A stretch of DNA of 33,319 nt from Pseudaestuariivita rosea. Lineage in GTDB: Bacteria > Pseudomonadota > Alphaproteobacteria > Rhodobacterales > Rhodobacteraceae. The DNA lies in contig NZ_JACNMP010000035.1 in NCBI RefSeq assembly GCF_017592335.1, positions 1-33,319 of the forward strand. The letters are read 5' to 3'. Positions 1 to 7,377 of this stretch are shown here, in pieces. Made by a program: the position numbers and the translations under genes. Position 1 is the first letter of the stretch; every line of letters begins with the position of its first letter. Under the pieces are notes generated by a model that saw only the letters and a program-made list of their open reading frames with translations, was not told the origin of the DNA and ran no database searches.

Positions 1-211
1 ACGCCTTCATCTGCCAGTTCAGCGTGAATGCGCGGCGCACCATAGGTTTGCTTTGATGCTTCATGGATGGTGGCGATCCGGTCAGTTAGCGCGTCATCGG
101 CAACCTGTCGGACACTGGGCGGGCGGCTGTGATGGGCATAGAAACCGCTGCGGGACACACCCATGCGCGCGACATCAACTGGATAGAATACTCGGCTTGG
201 TTCGCGGTCAT
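1..211 (-). pseudogene. IS3-family transposase orfB, 5' part, frame-disrupted and cut by window edge
   Basis: Read on the minus strand, orfB begins in one frame as MTANQAEYSIQLMSR and continues in another frame as MGVSRSGFYAHHSRPP, then SKQTYGAPRIHAELADEG. Both pieces are typical of the N-terminal part of IS3-family orfB, upstream of the DDE catalytic domain. The join at about 162-168 (minus-strand cgcgcatggg) has two bases where a codon is expected, so one base appears to be lost. The catalytic region lies beyond the window. I call it a pseudogene on this frameshift; a sequencing error would give the same picture. Confidence 0.65.
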
Positions 212-528
212 GAATTCGAAGACCTCCGCGATGTCACGTCGTTTTGTGCAAACCAAGCCGCGGCCTTTGACAGTATGTCCCGCTCTTGCCGAAGCTGTTT
301 CAATTCTCGGCGAAGTTGCCTCAGTTCTTCCAATTCGGCGCTTGTCAGACGGTCATCGCGTTCACCATCATCAGCACTGGCCTGCTTCACCCAATCATGG
401 ATTGTGGCAGCGCAGGGTTCATACTCCCGCGCAAGGCTTTCAACACTACGGCCAGCTCGCGCAAGCGCAACCAATTGTTCCCTAAATCCCGCGGGGTACG
501 GGTTCCTCGTTCTCGGCATGAAAAACAC
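208..528 (-). CDS. IS3-family transposase orfA (helix-turn-helix subunit)
   Basis: The 106-residue protein is the DNA-binding first subunit of an IS3-type transposase. It opens MPRTRNPYPAGFREQLVALA and holds a helix-turn-helix (about residues 15-50, including ATIHDWVKQA). A leucine-zipper-like coiled coil follows (about 65-90, ELEELRQLRRELKQLRQERD), ending in the family hallmark DILSKAAAWFA. Its TGA stop at 208-210 overlaps the ATG of orfB at 209-211 by four bases. OrfB homology (EVFEF) extends upstream of that ATG in the -1 frame, as expected for programmed -1 frameshifting that fuses orfA to orfB. A CAAAAC stretch just upstream of the overlap is a possible slip site (inferred). Confidence 0.85.
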   Translation of the reverse strand: MFFMPRTRNPYPAGFREQLVALARAGRSVESLAREYEPCAATIHDWVKQASADDGERDDRLTSAELEELRQLRRELKQLRQERDILSKAAAWFAQNDVTSRRSSNS

Positions 529-574
529 TCTCCTTCATCAGTGAAAAAGTGTCCATCAAACCGGGGGAACTCCA

Positions 575-800
575 GAATAACCTGGGCCGCTCATTGAATT
601 ACAAGAGATCAAGCCTTCTTCGAAGATAGGATATAGGCACTCTCAAACAAAGCAGGCCTTCGCACATTTTTTGCGAACGGCAGAAAAGTCCGCAAAGCGA
701 TTATTTATCGTTATGGTTACTTGCACTTACTCAGAAACGTGGGCTCGGGAGCATTGGTTCACCTGCCATGCTGATCCTGTCAAACAGAACCACAGATGCC
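575..800. other. Intergenic region between IS3 end and pyruvate kinase, no gene seen
   Basis: These 226 bases hold no convincing reading frame, RNA gene or strong hairpin. They lie downstream of the minus-strand pyruvate kinase and outside the inferred IS end. The sequence is more AT-rich than the flanking gene. Nothing further can be supported. Confidence 0.5.
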
Positions 801-2249
801 CTATTCCGGATCGGTGCTGAAGATTAGGCGTTCTTCGCAGGGGGCGACGCGGAGGATGTTGGTGGTGCCTTGCACGTTGAAGGGGACGCCGGCAGTGACG
901 ACGATCTGGTCGGTCTCACTCGCGTAGCCTTCGGTTCGGGCGGCGCGGGCGGCTGAGACGACGGCCATTTTGAACCGCGTCACATCGCCTGAGGACAGCA
1001 CGCAATTGATCCCCCAGGACAGACACAGGCGCCGGGCGGTTCCGACCAGCGGCGTGATCGCGATGATTGGCACGCGCGGCTTTTCGCGGGACGTCAGTAT
1101 GGCGGTTGTGCCCGACTGGGTAAAACAGCAGATCGCCTTGACGTCGGTGGTTTCCGCAATTTCGCGGGCGGCGGCCACGATACCATCGGGAACGGTGGTG
1201 CGTTTGGCGCTGCGCGAGGCTTCGATGATGTCGCGGTAGGTCGGGTCGCCTTCGACCTCGACCGCGACGTTGTTCATGGTTGTCACGGCTTCAATCGGGA
1301 AGCTGCCTGCGGCGGATTCAGCCGATAGCATGATGGCGTCTGCGCCTTCGTAGATTGCGGTGGCGACATCGCTGACCTCGGCGCGGGTGGGCATTGGGCT
1401 TTCGATCATGCTTTCCAGCATCTGGGTGGCGACGATAACGGGTTTGGCGGCGGCGCGGCATTTGCGGACCAATTGTTTCTGGATGGGTGGCACGTTCTGG
1501 ACGGGCAGTTCCACGCCCAGATCGCCGCGGGCCACCATGATGCCGTCGCTGGCTGCCAGGATTTCATCAAAGCTTTTGACGGCGGTCGGTTTTTCGATTT
1601 TCGACAGGATCGCCGCGCGACCCTTTGCCAGGTCGCGGGCCTGTTCCACGTCGCGGGCGCGCTGGACAAAGGACAGGGCCAGCCAGTCGACGCCCAACTG
1701 GCAGACGAATTCCAGATCGCGCAGGTCCTTTTCGGACAGCGCGGCCAGGGGCAGCACCACGTCGGGCACATTGACGCCCTTGCGGTCGGAAATGATACCC
1801 CCCGCTACCACGATGCAATCGGCGTAGTCCTTGCCGCAGTCTTCGACGCGCAGACGGATTTTGCCATCGTTGACCAGCAGGGTTGCGCCCGGTTCAAGCG
1901 CTTCGAAGATCTCGGGGTGGGGCAGCGTGACGCGGTCGCTGTCGCCGGGTTTGTCAACCAGATCCAGACGGAATTTTGCGTCGACCTCCAGGTCTTCGGC
2001 CCCGTTCAGAAAGGTGCCGACGCGCAGTTTCGGCCCCTGAAGGTCGGCCAGAATGGCGATGGGGCTGCCCAGATCTTTTTCCACCTGGCGAATGATTTCA
2101 TGCCGTGCGCGGATTTCGTCGTGATCGCCATGGCTCATGTTCAGGCGAAAGACATCGGCGCCCGCTTCGTGCAGGGCCCGGATCATTTCATAATCGTTTG
2201 AGGCTGGACCCAATGTGGCCACGATCTTGACGTTGCGCAGGCGCCGCAT
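801..2249 (-). CDS. pyk: Pyruvate kinase
   Basis: Catalyses phosphoenolpyruvate + ADP to pyruvate + ATP, the last step of glycolysis, in the cytoplasm. The 482-residue protein matches the usual bacterial length of 470-480. From the chosen start, MRRLRNVKIVATLGPAS is the classic N-terminus, followed by FRLNMSHG (35-41), SKIEKP with the catalytic Lys at about 217, MVARGDLGVE (238-247) binding the metal and PEP, ATQMLESM (274-281) and the RAEVSDVA segment (289-296). The frame is open upstream to 2336, but ATG 2249 is preferred because an AAGGGA ribosome site precedes it by about 8 bases and homology begins there. Its promoter must lie in the 121 bases shared with the divergent formylglutamate hydrolase gene. 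Confidence 0.97.
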   Translation of the reverse strand: MRRLRNVKIVATLGPASNDYEMIRALHEAGADVFRLNMSHGDHDEIRARHEIIRQVEKDLGSPIAILADLQGPKLRVGTFLNGAEDLEVDAKFRLDLVDKPGDSDRVTLPHPEIFEALEPGATLLVNDGKIRLRVEDCGKDYADCIVVAGGIISDRKGVNVPDVVLPLAALSEKDLRDLEFVCQLGVDWLALSFVQRARDVEQARDLAKGRAAILSKIEKPTAVKSFDEILAASDGIMVARGDLGVELPVQNVPPIQKQLVRKCRAAAKPVIVATQMLESMIESPMPTRAEVSDVATAIYEGADAIMLSAESAAGSFPIEAVTTMNNVAVEVEGDPTYRDIIEASRSAKRTTVPDGIVAAAREIAETTDVKAICCFTQSGTTAILTSREKPRVPIIAITPLVGTARRLCLSWGINCVLSSGDVTRFKMAVVSAARAARTEGYASETDQIVVTAGVPFNVQGTTNILRVAPCEERLIFSTDPE

Positions 2250-2370
2250 ATTGCTTATCCCTTTTTTGCCGCCGGATATGGCCTTGTTATCGCTAGCATA
2301 TGTCAGTCTTATTGCGTATTTCCCTTTGGGGCTCAACCGCCCTGGGGGTCAGAAGGAATGAAAATCGGGA

Positions 2371-3111
2371 ATGAACGACGAACCCTATCATATTATAGGC
2401 AGTGACCGCCCCGGACGCTGGATTGTAACCTGTGATCACGCGACAAATCGGGTGCCCGAGATGGTGAACGGCGGTGATCTGGGTGTCTCAACAGCCGATA
2501 TGAACCGCCATATCGCTTATGATGTGGGGGCGGCGGGGGTTGCGTGTGAACTGGGGCGGCTGCTGAATTCGCCCGTTATCCTGTCGGATTTTTCGCGACT
2601 GGTGATTGACCCGAACCGGGGCGAGGATGACCCGACGCTGTTGATGAAGATTTACGATGGCACGATCATTCCGGCCAATCGCCATGCGGATGCGGCCGAG
2701 GTTGAGCGGCGCTTAGCGGCCTATTACAGGCCCTATCATGCGGCGCTGTCAGAATTATGCGACGGTCGGCCGAACGCCGTTTTGCTGCCGATCCATTCGT
2801 TTACCAATCAGTTGCATGGCCATGACCCGCGACCCTGGCAGGTTGGTGTGCTATATGCCGGTGATGATCGCCTGGCGCGCACGCTGATCAGCCGACTGCA
2901 GCAGGAAACCGATCTGTGTGTCGGTGACAATCAGCCCTATGCGGGGCATCTGCCGGGGGATTCGGTGGACAAGCATGCGCTGACCCATGGCCGGCCGAAT
3001 GTATTGGTCGAAGTGCGTAATGATCTTATTCGTCTTAAAGACGATCAGCGCGCCTGGGCCGCGCGTTTGGCCCCGATGCTTGAAGAGGCGCTGGAACAGG
3101 CTCAATTATAG
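2371..3111 (+). CDS. N-formylglutamate amidohydrolase family protein
   Basis: The family hydrolyses N-formyl-L-glutamate to glutamate and formate, the end of one histidine degradation route; some members act on other N-acyl amino acids. The 246-residue cytosolic protein carries the family signatures VTCDHATNRVP (about 19-29), a zinc/substrate-site candidate, SRLVIDPNRGEDDP (about 75-88), and the basic IHSFTNQL block (about 141-148). No other histidine-utilisation gene is nearby, so the actual substrate is open. It diverges from pyruvate kinase, and the DUF1244 gene follows 16 bases later, probably co-transcribed. A GAAGGA lies 14 bases before the ATG, rather far for a ribosome site. Confidence 0.9.
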   Translation: MNDEPYHIIGSDRPGRWIVTCDHATNRVPEMVNGGDLGVSTADMNRHIAYDVGAAGVACELGRLLNSPVILSDFSRLVIDPNRGEDDPTLLMKIYDGTIIPANRHADAAEVERRLAAYYRPYHAALSELCDGRPNAVLLPIHSFTNQLHGHDPRPWQVGVLYAGDDRLARTLISRLQQETDLCVGDNQPYAGHLPGDSVDKHALTHGRPNVLVEVRNDLIRLKDDQRAWAARLAPMLEEALEQAQL

Positions 3112-3127
3112 AGAAAAGGGGAATATG

Positions 3128-3418
3128 ATGGACGATCAGACACAGATTGAACTTGAAGCCGCAGCCTTTCGCCGGTTGCGTGACCATTTGGCTGAACGCA
3201 CCGATGTGCAGAACATCGATATGATGAACCTGGCCGGGTTCTGCCGCAACTGCCTAAGCCGTTGGTATCAAGAGGCCGCGAATGACCGCGGGATCGAGAT
3301 GTCGAAGGAAGAGGCGCGCGAGGCGTTCTATGGCATGCCCTATGCCGAGTGGCGCGATAAATATCAGACCGAAGCGACCGCCGAGGCACAGGCGGCGTTC
3401 AAGGAGAGCCACGGTTGA
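3128..3418 (+). CDS. DUF1244 (SMc04008-like) family protein
   Basis: A 96-residue cytosolic protein of the DUF1244 family, a small helical family common in alphaproteobacteria whose function is not known to me. The family core is visible as NLAGFCRNCLSRWYQ, with two closely spaced cysteines, and the later YGMPYAEWRDKYQ. Two ATGs lie side by side (3125 and 3128). AGGGG at 3117-3121 gives 3 bases of spacing to the first and 6 to the second, so 3128 is preferred. It follows the N-formylglutamate amidohydrolase gene by 16 bases and is likely in its operon. The two-cysteine motif might hold a metal or a redox centre, which is inference. Confidence 0.9.
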   Translation: MDDQTQIELEAAAFRRLRDHLAERTDVQNIDMMNLAGFCRNCLSRWYQEAANDRGIEMSKEEAREAFYGMPYAEWRDKYQTEATAEAQAAFKESHG

Positions 3419-3572
3419 TCAGCGGAATTTCGCCGAATTGTTTCGGGAAAGTTGCGTGAATCGTTAATAAGCGAGACATTCAGTTACTTTCACTGGGTAA
3501 ATTACGTGTTAAATGTGCCGTAATGTACCCTGTGATAAGGTCACTAATGTGGTCCTTGCAGGAGATGGAGAC
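3419..3572 (+). promoter_or_regulatory. Intergenic leader before the duplicated-module protein
   Basis: These 154 bases are AT-richer than their surroundings and contain no reading frame I trust. They end in a GGAG repeat (3561-3564 and 3567-3570) before a GTG at 3573. A promoter for the next gene must lie here, but I cannot pick -35/-10 boxes with confidence. Confidence 0.3.
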
Positions 3573-4226
3573 GTGTTTTTCCGGCGTAACAAATTTCATT
3601 CGGAAGGTCTTTCGCAGAAGACTCGAGAGATCGAGGGAGAGGCGTTGCCCATGCTGGACGGGACAGATGATCTTGTGATCAAGTCCGCATTATCCAAGAC
3701 GTCAACCATGCCCGACCCGGCGCCCCAGGTGGCTTCTGATGATGAACTATACGCCATCATAGCGCGGAACCCCGATGATGATCCTGTCATTCTGAAGGAC
3801 TATGACCCCGTGAAAGACGGGCGTCTTAGCGTGATCACCAGTATTGTCGGGCGTCTTAGCCTTAAGATAAGCGATACGGGCGATACGTTGATCTATGTTG
3901 GTGATGTCCAGATCGCTGCCGTTCAGGGTGTGCCGAATCTGTCCGAGACCGATATCCACTTTGAACTTATCTCGCCCACCGCCGACCTGGGTGATGAACC
4001 GGGGCTGTATCAGCAAAGCCTTGGATCACGCGCCATGGTCATTGATGATTTCGACCCCGAGGTCGAAAAGCTGGAACTGGACCACGAACAGGGATTCAAG
4101 ACCTGGACTGCGGTTGATCGTGTTGATGGGAAAGGCGCCAATCTGATCTATGCCGGTCGTGTTGTGGCGGTTTTGAAAGGTGTGCGCGCCTATCAGCTGA
4201 ACAAGAAAAACATTCTGATCTGCTGA
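3573..4226 (+). CDS. Acidic protein with two RTX-exoprotein-tail-like beta modules
   Basis: I do not recognise a named function. The acidic protein of about 217 residues has a variable N-terminal part and two related modules. The first holds GDTLIYVGDVQIAAVQGV followed by LSETDIHF; the second, at the C-terminus, holds GANLIYAGRVVAVLKGV followed by LNKKNILI. This pattern resembles the end module of calcium-binding RTX exoproteins in Rhodobacterales, but the glycine-rich nonapeptide repeats are absent. No Sec signal peptide is evident, so type I export through the C-terminal tail is conceivable (inference). Start: GTG 3573 follows GGAG by 8 bases; ATG 3651, preceded by GAGGGAGAGG, is a good alternative; ATG 3513 is less likely. 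Confidence 0.65.
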   Translation: MFFRRNKFHSEGLSQKTREIEGEALPMLDGTDDLVIKSALSKTSTMPDPAPQVASDDELYAIIARNPDDDPVILKDYDPVKDGRLSVITSIVGRLSLKISDTGDTLIYVGDVQIAAVQGVPNLSETDIHFELISPTADLGDEPGLYQQSLGSRAMVIDDFDPEVEKLELDHEQGFKTWTAVDRVDGKGANLIYAGRVVAVLKGVRAYQLNKKNILIC

Positions 4227-4288
4227 TTTTTGACAGCCACGCCTGTTTTTCGGCGATGTCCCCATATGAAATAGTGTAAACGGCAATC

Positions 4289-5359
4289 ATGCTGTTTACT
4301 TTACCTGATCACGATACCCTGTATCACGCGCTGGTCACACGGGACGATGCCTTCGACGGGCGTGTCTTTGTTGGAGTGACGTCCACCGGCATTTTCTGCA
4401 GGCTCAGTTGCCCTGCGCGCAATCCCAAACCGGAAAACTGCGTTTTCTACGAAACGGTCGCAGACTGTATGCAGGCCGGGTTTCGCCCCTGCAAACGCTG
4501 CCAGCCGCTGAATTTCATGGCGGGCGGGGATGAGGTTATGCTGACCTTGGTAAAGGCGCTGGCCGCTGATCCGCAACGGCGCTGGACCGAAGATGATATC
4601 ATTCGGATGGGGTTTGACCCCTCAACAGTACGGCGCAATTTCAAGCGGCAGTTTGGGGTCACCTTTCTTGAAATGGCGCGATTGAACCGTCTTCGCGTCA
4701 GTTTTGAAACGCTGGCGGGTGGCGGCAGTGTGGTCGATGCCCAGCTTGATGCAGGGTTTGAGTCACCCAGTGCGTTTCGTGCAGCCTTTACCAAAATCAT
4801 CGGTCAGGCGCCTGGGCATTTTGTGGATGACGCTGTGCTGAAGGCCGATTGGATTGAAACGCCGCTGGGATCAATGGTGGTGATCAGCGATGCCAAGGCC
4901 ATTCATCTGCTGGAATTTGTGGATCGCAAGGCCTTGCCTGCGGAGTTGAAAAAGCTGGCCAAGATGTGCAGCGGGCGGATCGGGTTTGGCCGGTATGCGG
5001 TCGTTGATCAACTGGAACAGCAGCTTGCGGCCTATCATGCGGGGCAGTCGGCGCGGTTCACGGTTCCGCTGGTTTTCCATGGGACCGGGTTTGAAAAGAA
5101 AGTCTGGCGGGCGCTTTGCGCTATTCCGGAGGGCGAAACGCGCAGCTATGGCGAACTGGCCCGGATCATCGGGCAACCGACCGCCACCCGCGCTGTGGCC
5201 CGCGCGAATGGGGCCAATCAACTGGCTTTGGTTGTTCCGTGCCACCGCGTTGTAGGTGCCGATGGATCACTGACCGGCTACGGCGGCGGCCTGTGGCGTA
5301 AACGGCAGCTGATTGAGATTGAACGTCAGTTTACTCAGGACCTTCAGAAAAGGGCATAG
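4289..5359 (+). CDS. ada: Ada: bifunctional methyl-phosphotriester sensor, AraC-type regulator and O6-methylguanine-DNA methyltransferase
   Basis: Repairs alkylated DNA and activates the adaptive response. The 356-residue length matches full-length Ada. The N-terminal zinc domain shows four cysteines at 37, 41, 68 and 71 (FCRLSC and PCKRC), the pattern that takes a methyl group from phosphotriesters. An AraC-type DNA-binding region follows (about 80-175, with STVRRNFKRQFGVTF and AFRAAFTKIIGQAPG). The C-terminal methyltransferase (about 185-350) carries the active site VPCHRVVG with the acceptor Cys at 318. All key residues are present, so both activities are expected. The PEP-mutase-family gene begins one base after its stop, so the two are probably co-transcribed and may share alkylation induction (inference). 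Confidence 0.96.
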   Translation: MLFTLPDHDTLYHALVTRDDAFDGRVFVGVTSTGIFCRLSCPARNPKPENCVFYETVADCMQAGFRPCKRCQPLNFMAGGDEVMLTLVKALAADPQRRWTEDDIIRMGFDPSTVRRNFKRQFGVTFLEMARLNRLRVSFETLAGGGSVVDAQLDAGFESPSAFRAAFTKIIGQAPGHFVDDAVLKADWIETPLGSMVVISDAKAIHLLEFVDRKALPAELKKLAKMCSGRIGFGRYAVVDQLEQQLAAYHAGQSARFTVPLVFHGTGFEKKVWRALCAIPEGETRSYGELARIIGQPTATRAVARANGANQLALVVPCHRVVGADGSLTGYGGGLWRKRQLIEIERQFTQDLQKRA

Positions 5360-5360
5360 A

Positions 5361-6131
5361 ATGACCACACAAGTTGAAATGGCACAGCGGTTTCAAAGCC
5401 TTCATGTGCCAGGTGGCCCGCTTGTGCTTTACAACATTTGGGATGCGGGCAGTGCGAAGGCGGTTGCAAATGCGGGCGCGAAAGCGATCGCGACCAGCAG
5501 TTGGGCTGTGGCCGCAGCAAAAGGGTATGCGGATGGCGAGCAGTTGACGCTTGAGCATATGCTGCCGGTCGTCGAGCGGATCGTCAGTTGCGTTGATCTG
5601 CCTGTTACGGTAGATTTCGAAGGGGGCTATGCGGCTGATCCGGATGGGATCTATGAAAACGTCACTCGGCTGTTAAAGCTTGGTGTGATTGGCCTGAACT
5701 TTGAAGATCAGGTCGTTGATGGGTCGGGTCTGTATGGTATTGAAGAGCATGTTCAAAGGCTGGCCGCTGTACGCCGCGCTGCGGATGATCTTGGTGTTCC
5801 GGCCTTTATCAACGCGCGGACGGATGTTTTTCTGAAGGCGGCGCCGGATGCTGATCACGCAGAGCTATTGGGCGATGCCTTGGCGCGTGAGGCCGCCTAT
5901 GCCAAGGCTGGTGCTGACGGTTTCTTTGTGCCGGGATTGTTTGACGATGATCTGCTGCGGCAGGTTTGCCAGAAAGCGTCCCTGCCGATCAATGTGATGA
6001 TCATGGATATGCAGGCCGACATTGGCAAAGTGGCGGGTCTGGGCGTTTCACGGATCAGCTTTGGCCCCGAACCCTATATCAGTCTTTCGAACAGTCTTGA
6101 GAGCGCGGCAAAAGCCATCATCGGCGCGTGA
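5361..6131 (+). CDS. Isocitrate lyase / PEP mutase superfamily enzyme (PF13714-like)
   Basis: A predicted TIM-barrel enzyme of 256 residues in the PEP mutase/isocitrate lyase superfamily, which makes or breaks C-C or P-C bonds in small oxo-acids using Mg2+. Visible features are NIWDAGSAKAVANAG (about 25-39), the metal-site TVDFEGGYA (about 83-91), LNFEDQ (about 113-118) and INARTDVF (about 149-156). The KKCGH/KRCGH loop of isocitrate and methylisocitrate lyases is replaced by VDGSGLYGIEEH, so it is neither of those; the true substrate cannot be told from sequence. The start ATG lies one base after the ada stop, which suggests translational coupling. Confidence 0.9.
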   Translation: MTTQVEMAQRFQSLHVPGGPLVLYNIWDAGSAKAVANAGAKAIATSSWAVAAAKGYADGEQLTLEHMLPVVERIVSCVDLPVTVDFEGGYAADPDGIYENVTRLLKLGVIGLNFEDQVVDGSGLYGIEEHVQRLAAVRRAADDLGVPAFINARTDVFLKAAPDADHAELLGDALAREAAYAKAGADGFFVPGLFDDDLLRQVCQKASLPINVMIMDMQADIGKVAGLGVSRISFGPEPYISLSNSLESAAKAIIGA

Positions 6132-6134
6132 TGT

Positions 6135-6950
6135 CTAGTTCTGCGGCCAGGTCAGCGGGTCCAGCTGCAGAAGGTCTGATAGCTGTTGATAGACTTGGGG
6201 TTCATCCTGTTGCAGGGCTGCGGGCTTTTCGAAGAACAGTTCGATTGCAACGGCAAAGAATTCTTCGTGCCCGGTTGCGCCGTAGGGGTCGATCACCGTC
6301 GTACGACCGGTTTCGGTGGCCTGAACATGGCGATCATAGGCTTCAAGAATGGTGCGTTCCCAATCGGCAAAGCTTTGGCCCCGGTTCAGAACAGGTGCGC
6401 CGTTGGTGTGGCCGGACAGCTGATCCAGTTGATGGGCGAATTCATGCAAGACAAGATTGCGCCCGTCTTCGTCATTGATGCCACCCTGATATGTGTCGGC
6501 CCAAGACAAGATAACCGGCCCATAGGCCCAGCTTTCACCAAGTCGAATTTGTTTATGTTCCCGAACCACATAGCCATCATGTGACGTTTGAAGGGACTGG
6601 AACGCACCAGGATAGATCAGGATGGTGCGCAGGTGTTTATACCATTGGTCGGTGTTCATGACCAAAAGACAGGCCTGTGCAGCGATGGACAGCTGCATGT
6701 CATCGGTCACATCCAGCCCGTCGCACCCGACAAAGGTGACCTGATCCAGAAACAGGTTGATCCTGCCTTCCAGTTTGGCGTTCAGATCGGGGGGCAGGCG
6801 GCGGATCAGGGGGATCTGATCGGCAATGATCGTGCGTTCCTGGTCCGTCAGCGGCGATGCCAGCAGGGTCTTGCGGGCGCGATGCCTGGACCATCGGTGA
6901 TATCCGAACCAGCCGGCAACCAGAATGATCAGCGTTATTACGATATGCAT
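6135..6950 (-). CDS. mtfA: MtfA-like zinc-dependent peptidase (M90 family), membrane-anchored
   Basis: The 271-residue protein belongs to the M90 zinc peptidase family; E. coli MtfA binds the repressor Mlc and affects glucose-PTS regulation. The N-terminus (residues 1-18, MHIVITLIILVAGWFGYH) is a membrane anchor. The zinc site VLHEFAHQLD puts HExxH at 169-173, and the downstream HEEFFAVAIELFFEKP (228-243) supplies the third ligand Glu. Cytosolic placement of the peptidase domain follows from the basic residues after the helix. The gene ends 3 bases from the convergent PEP-mutase-family gene. No Mlc/PTS gene is in view, so its target here is unknown. The ribosome site is weak. Confidence 0.9.
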   Translation of the reverse strand: MHIVITLIILVAGWFGYHRWSRHRARKTLLASPLTDQERTIIADQIPLIRRLPPDLNAKLEGRINLFLDQVTFVGCDGLDVTDDMQLSIAAQACLLVMNTDQWYKHLRTILIYPGAFQSLQTSHDGYVVREHKQIRLGESWAYGPVILSWADTYQGGINDEDGRNLVLHEFAHQLDQLSGHTNGAPVLNRGQSFADWERTILEAYDRHVQATETGRTTVIDPYGATGHEEFFAVAIELFFEKPAALQQDEPQVYQQLSDLLQLDPLTWPQN

Positions 6951-7014
6951 CTGTTTTATCTATGTGTTCTGATCATTCGTAACAGATGTATAGTTGCCAT
7001 AGTGGCGGTTTGAG

Positions 7015-7035
7015 GTCCCGGATCAAGTCCGGGAC
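7015..7035. repeat. Perfect palindrome, 8-bp stem with 5-base loop, between two minus-strand genes
   Basis: GTCCCGGA - TCAAG - TCCGGGAC forms a perfect stem-loop. It lies 12 bases downstream of the minus-strand coiled-coil gene and upstream of the mtfA-like gene. There is no T-run on either side. A similar core (CCCGGATCAAGTCCGGG) is, as I recall, a common dispersed intergenic palindrome in alphaproteobacterial genomes. It could cap the 3' end of the upstream mRNA. Confidence 0.6.
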
Positions 7036-7047
7036 TGCGCCAGTGTG

Positions 7048-7377
7048 TCAGACCTTTTGGTTGGCCTCTTCGATATAGGTGCGCAGTTCTTCCGCTTCGT
7101 GGCGGGCATCGCGCAGACCGTCCATCGCTGCGCGCAGTTCAGCTTCGGTCTGGGCCAGCTGATTGGTCATCTCGGCTTCGCGCTGCTGCATATAGGTGAT
7201 GGCCTGATCACGGGTTTCTTCGGCTTCGTGCAGGGCCTGGGCCATTTTGTCCAGCTCGCCAATATCTGATTTTGTCACCCGCGCGAACCGGTTGACCAGC
7301 CAACTGGCGAACCAGCCTAGACAGAAGGCCACAAAAAGAATGGCGGCCGTGGCGATTATAAACTGAAATCTATTCAT
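7048..7377 (-). CDS. Small membrane-anchored coiled-coil protein
   Basis: I do not recognise a family. The 109-residue protein has one N-terminal transmembrane helix (about residues 5-29, FIIATAAILFVAFCLGWFASWL) and then a long charged heptad-like stretch (about 38-105) rich in Glu, Ala and Gln that predicts a coiled coil. Its ATG (7375-7377) lies inside the last codons of the upstream OmpA-domain gene, so the two are translationally coupled and their products probably work at the same membrane. A role as scaffold or partner of the OmpA-domain protein is inference. The longer frame beginning at 7434 lies wholly within the OmpA gene and is rejected. Confidence 0.75.
   Translation of the reverse strand: MNRFQFIIATAAILFVAFCLGWFASWLVNRFARVTKSDIGELDKMAQALHEAEETRDQAITYMQQREAEMTNQLAQTEAELRAAMDGLRDARHEAEELRTYIEEANQKV

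Larger units (their letters stand above)
1..574 (-). mobile_element. IS3-family insertion sequence, partial (cut by window edge)
   Basis: On the minus strand there is an orfA, then an overlapping orfB that runs off the window. Upstream of orfA, the strand read from about 574 downward begins TGGAGTTCCCCCGGTTTGAT, which has the TG-start, C-run look of an IS3-family terminal repeat; I take 574 as the probable outer end. The other end and any target duplication lie outside the window, so the element boundary is only half supported. OrfB carries an internal frame break (near 165), so this copy is probably inactive unless it can use another copy's transposase. Confidence 0.75.

Noticed and set aside
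1473-2201. 242-codon open frame on the + strand opposite pyruvate kinase
   Set aside because: It is an antisense shadow of a well-conserved gene with no recognisable protein features.
2250-2336. N-terminal extension of pyruvate kinase
   Set aside because: The 29 extra residues do not match the family, and a good ribosome site precedes ATG 2249.
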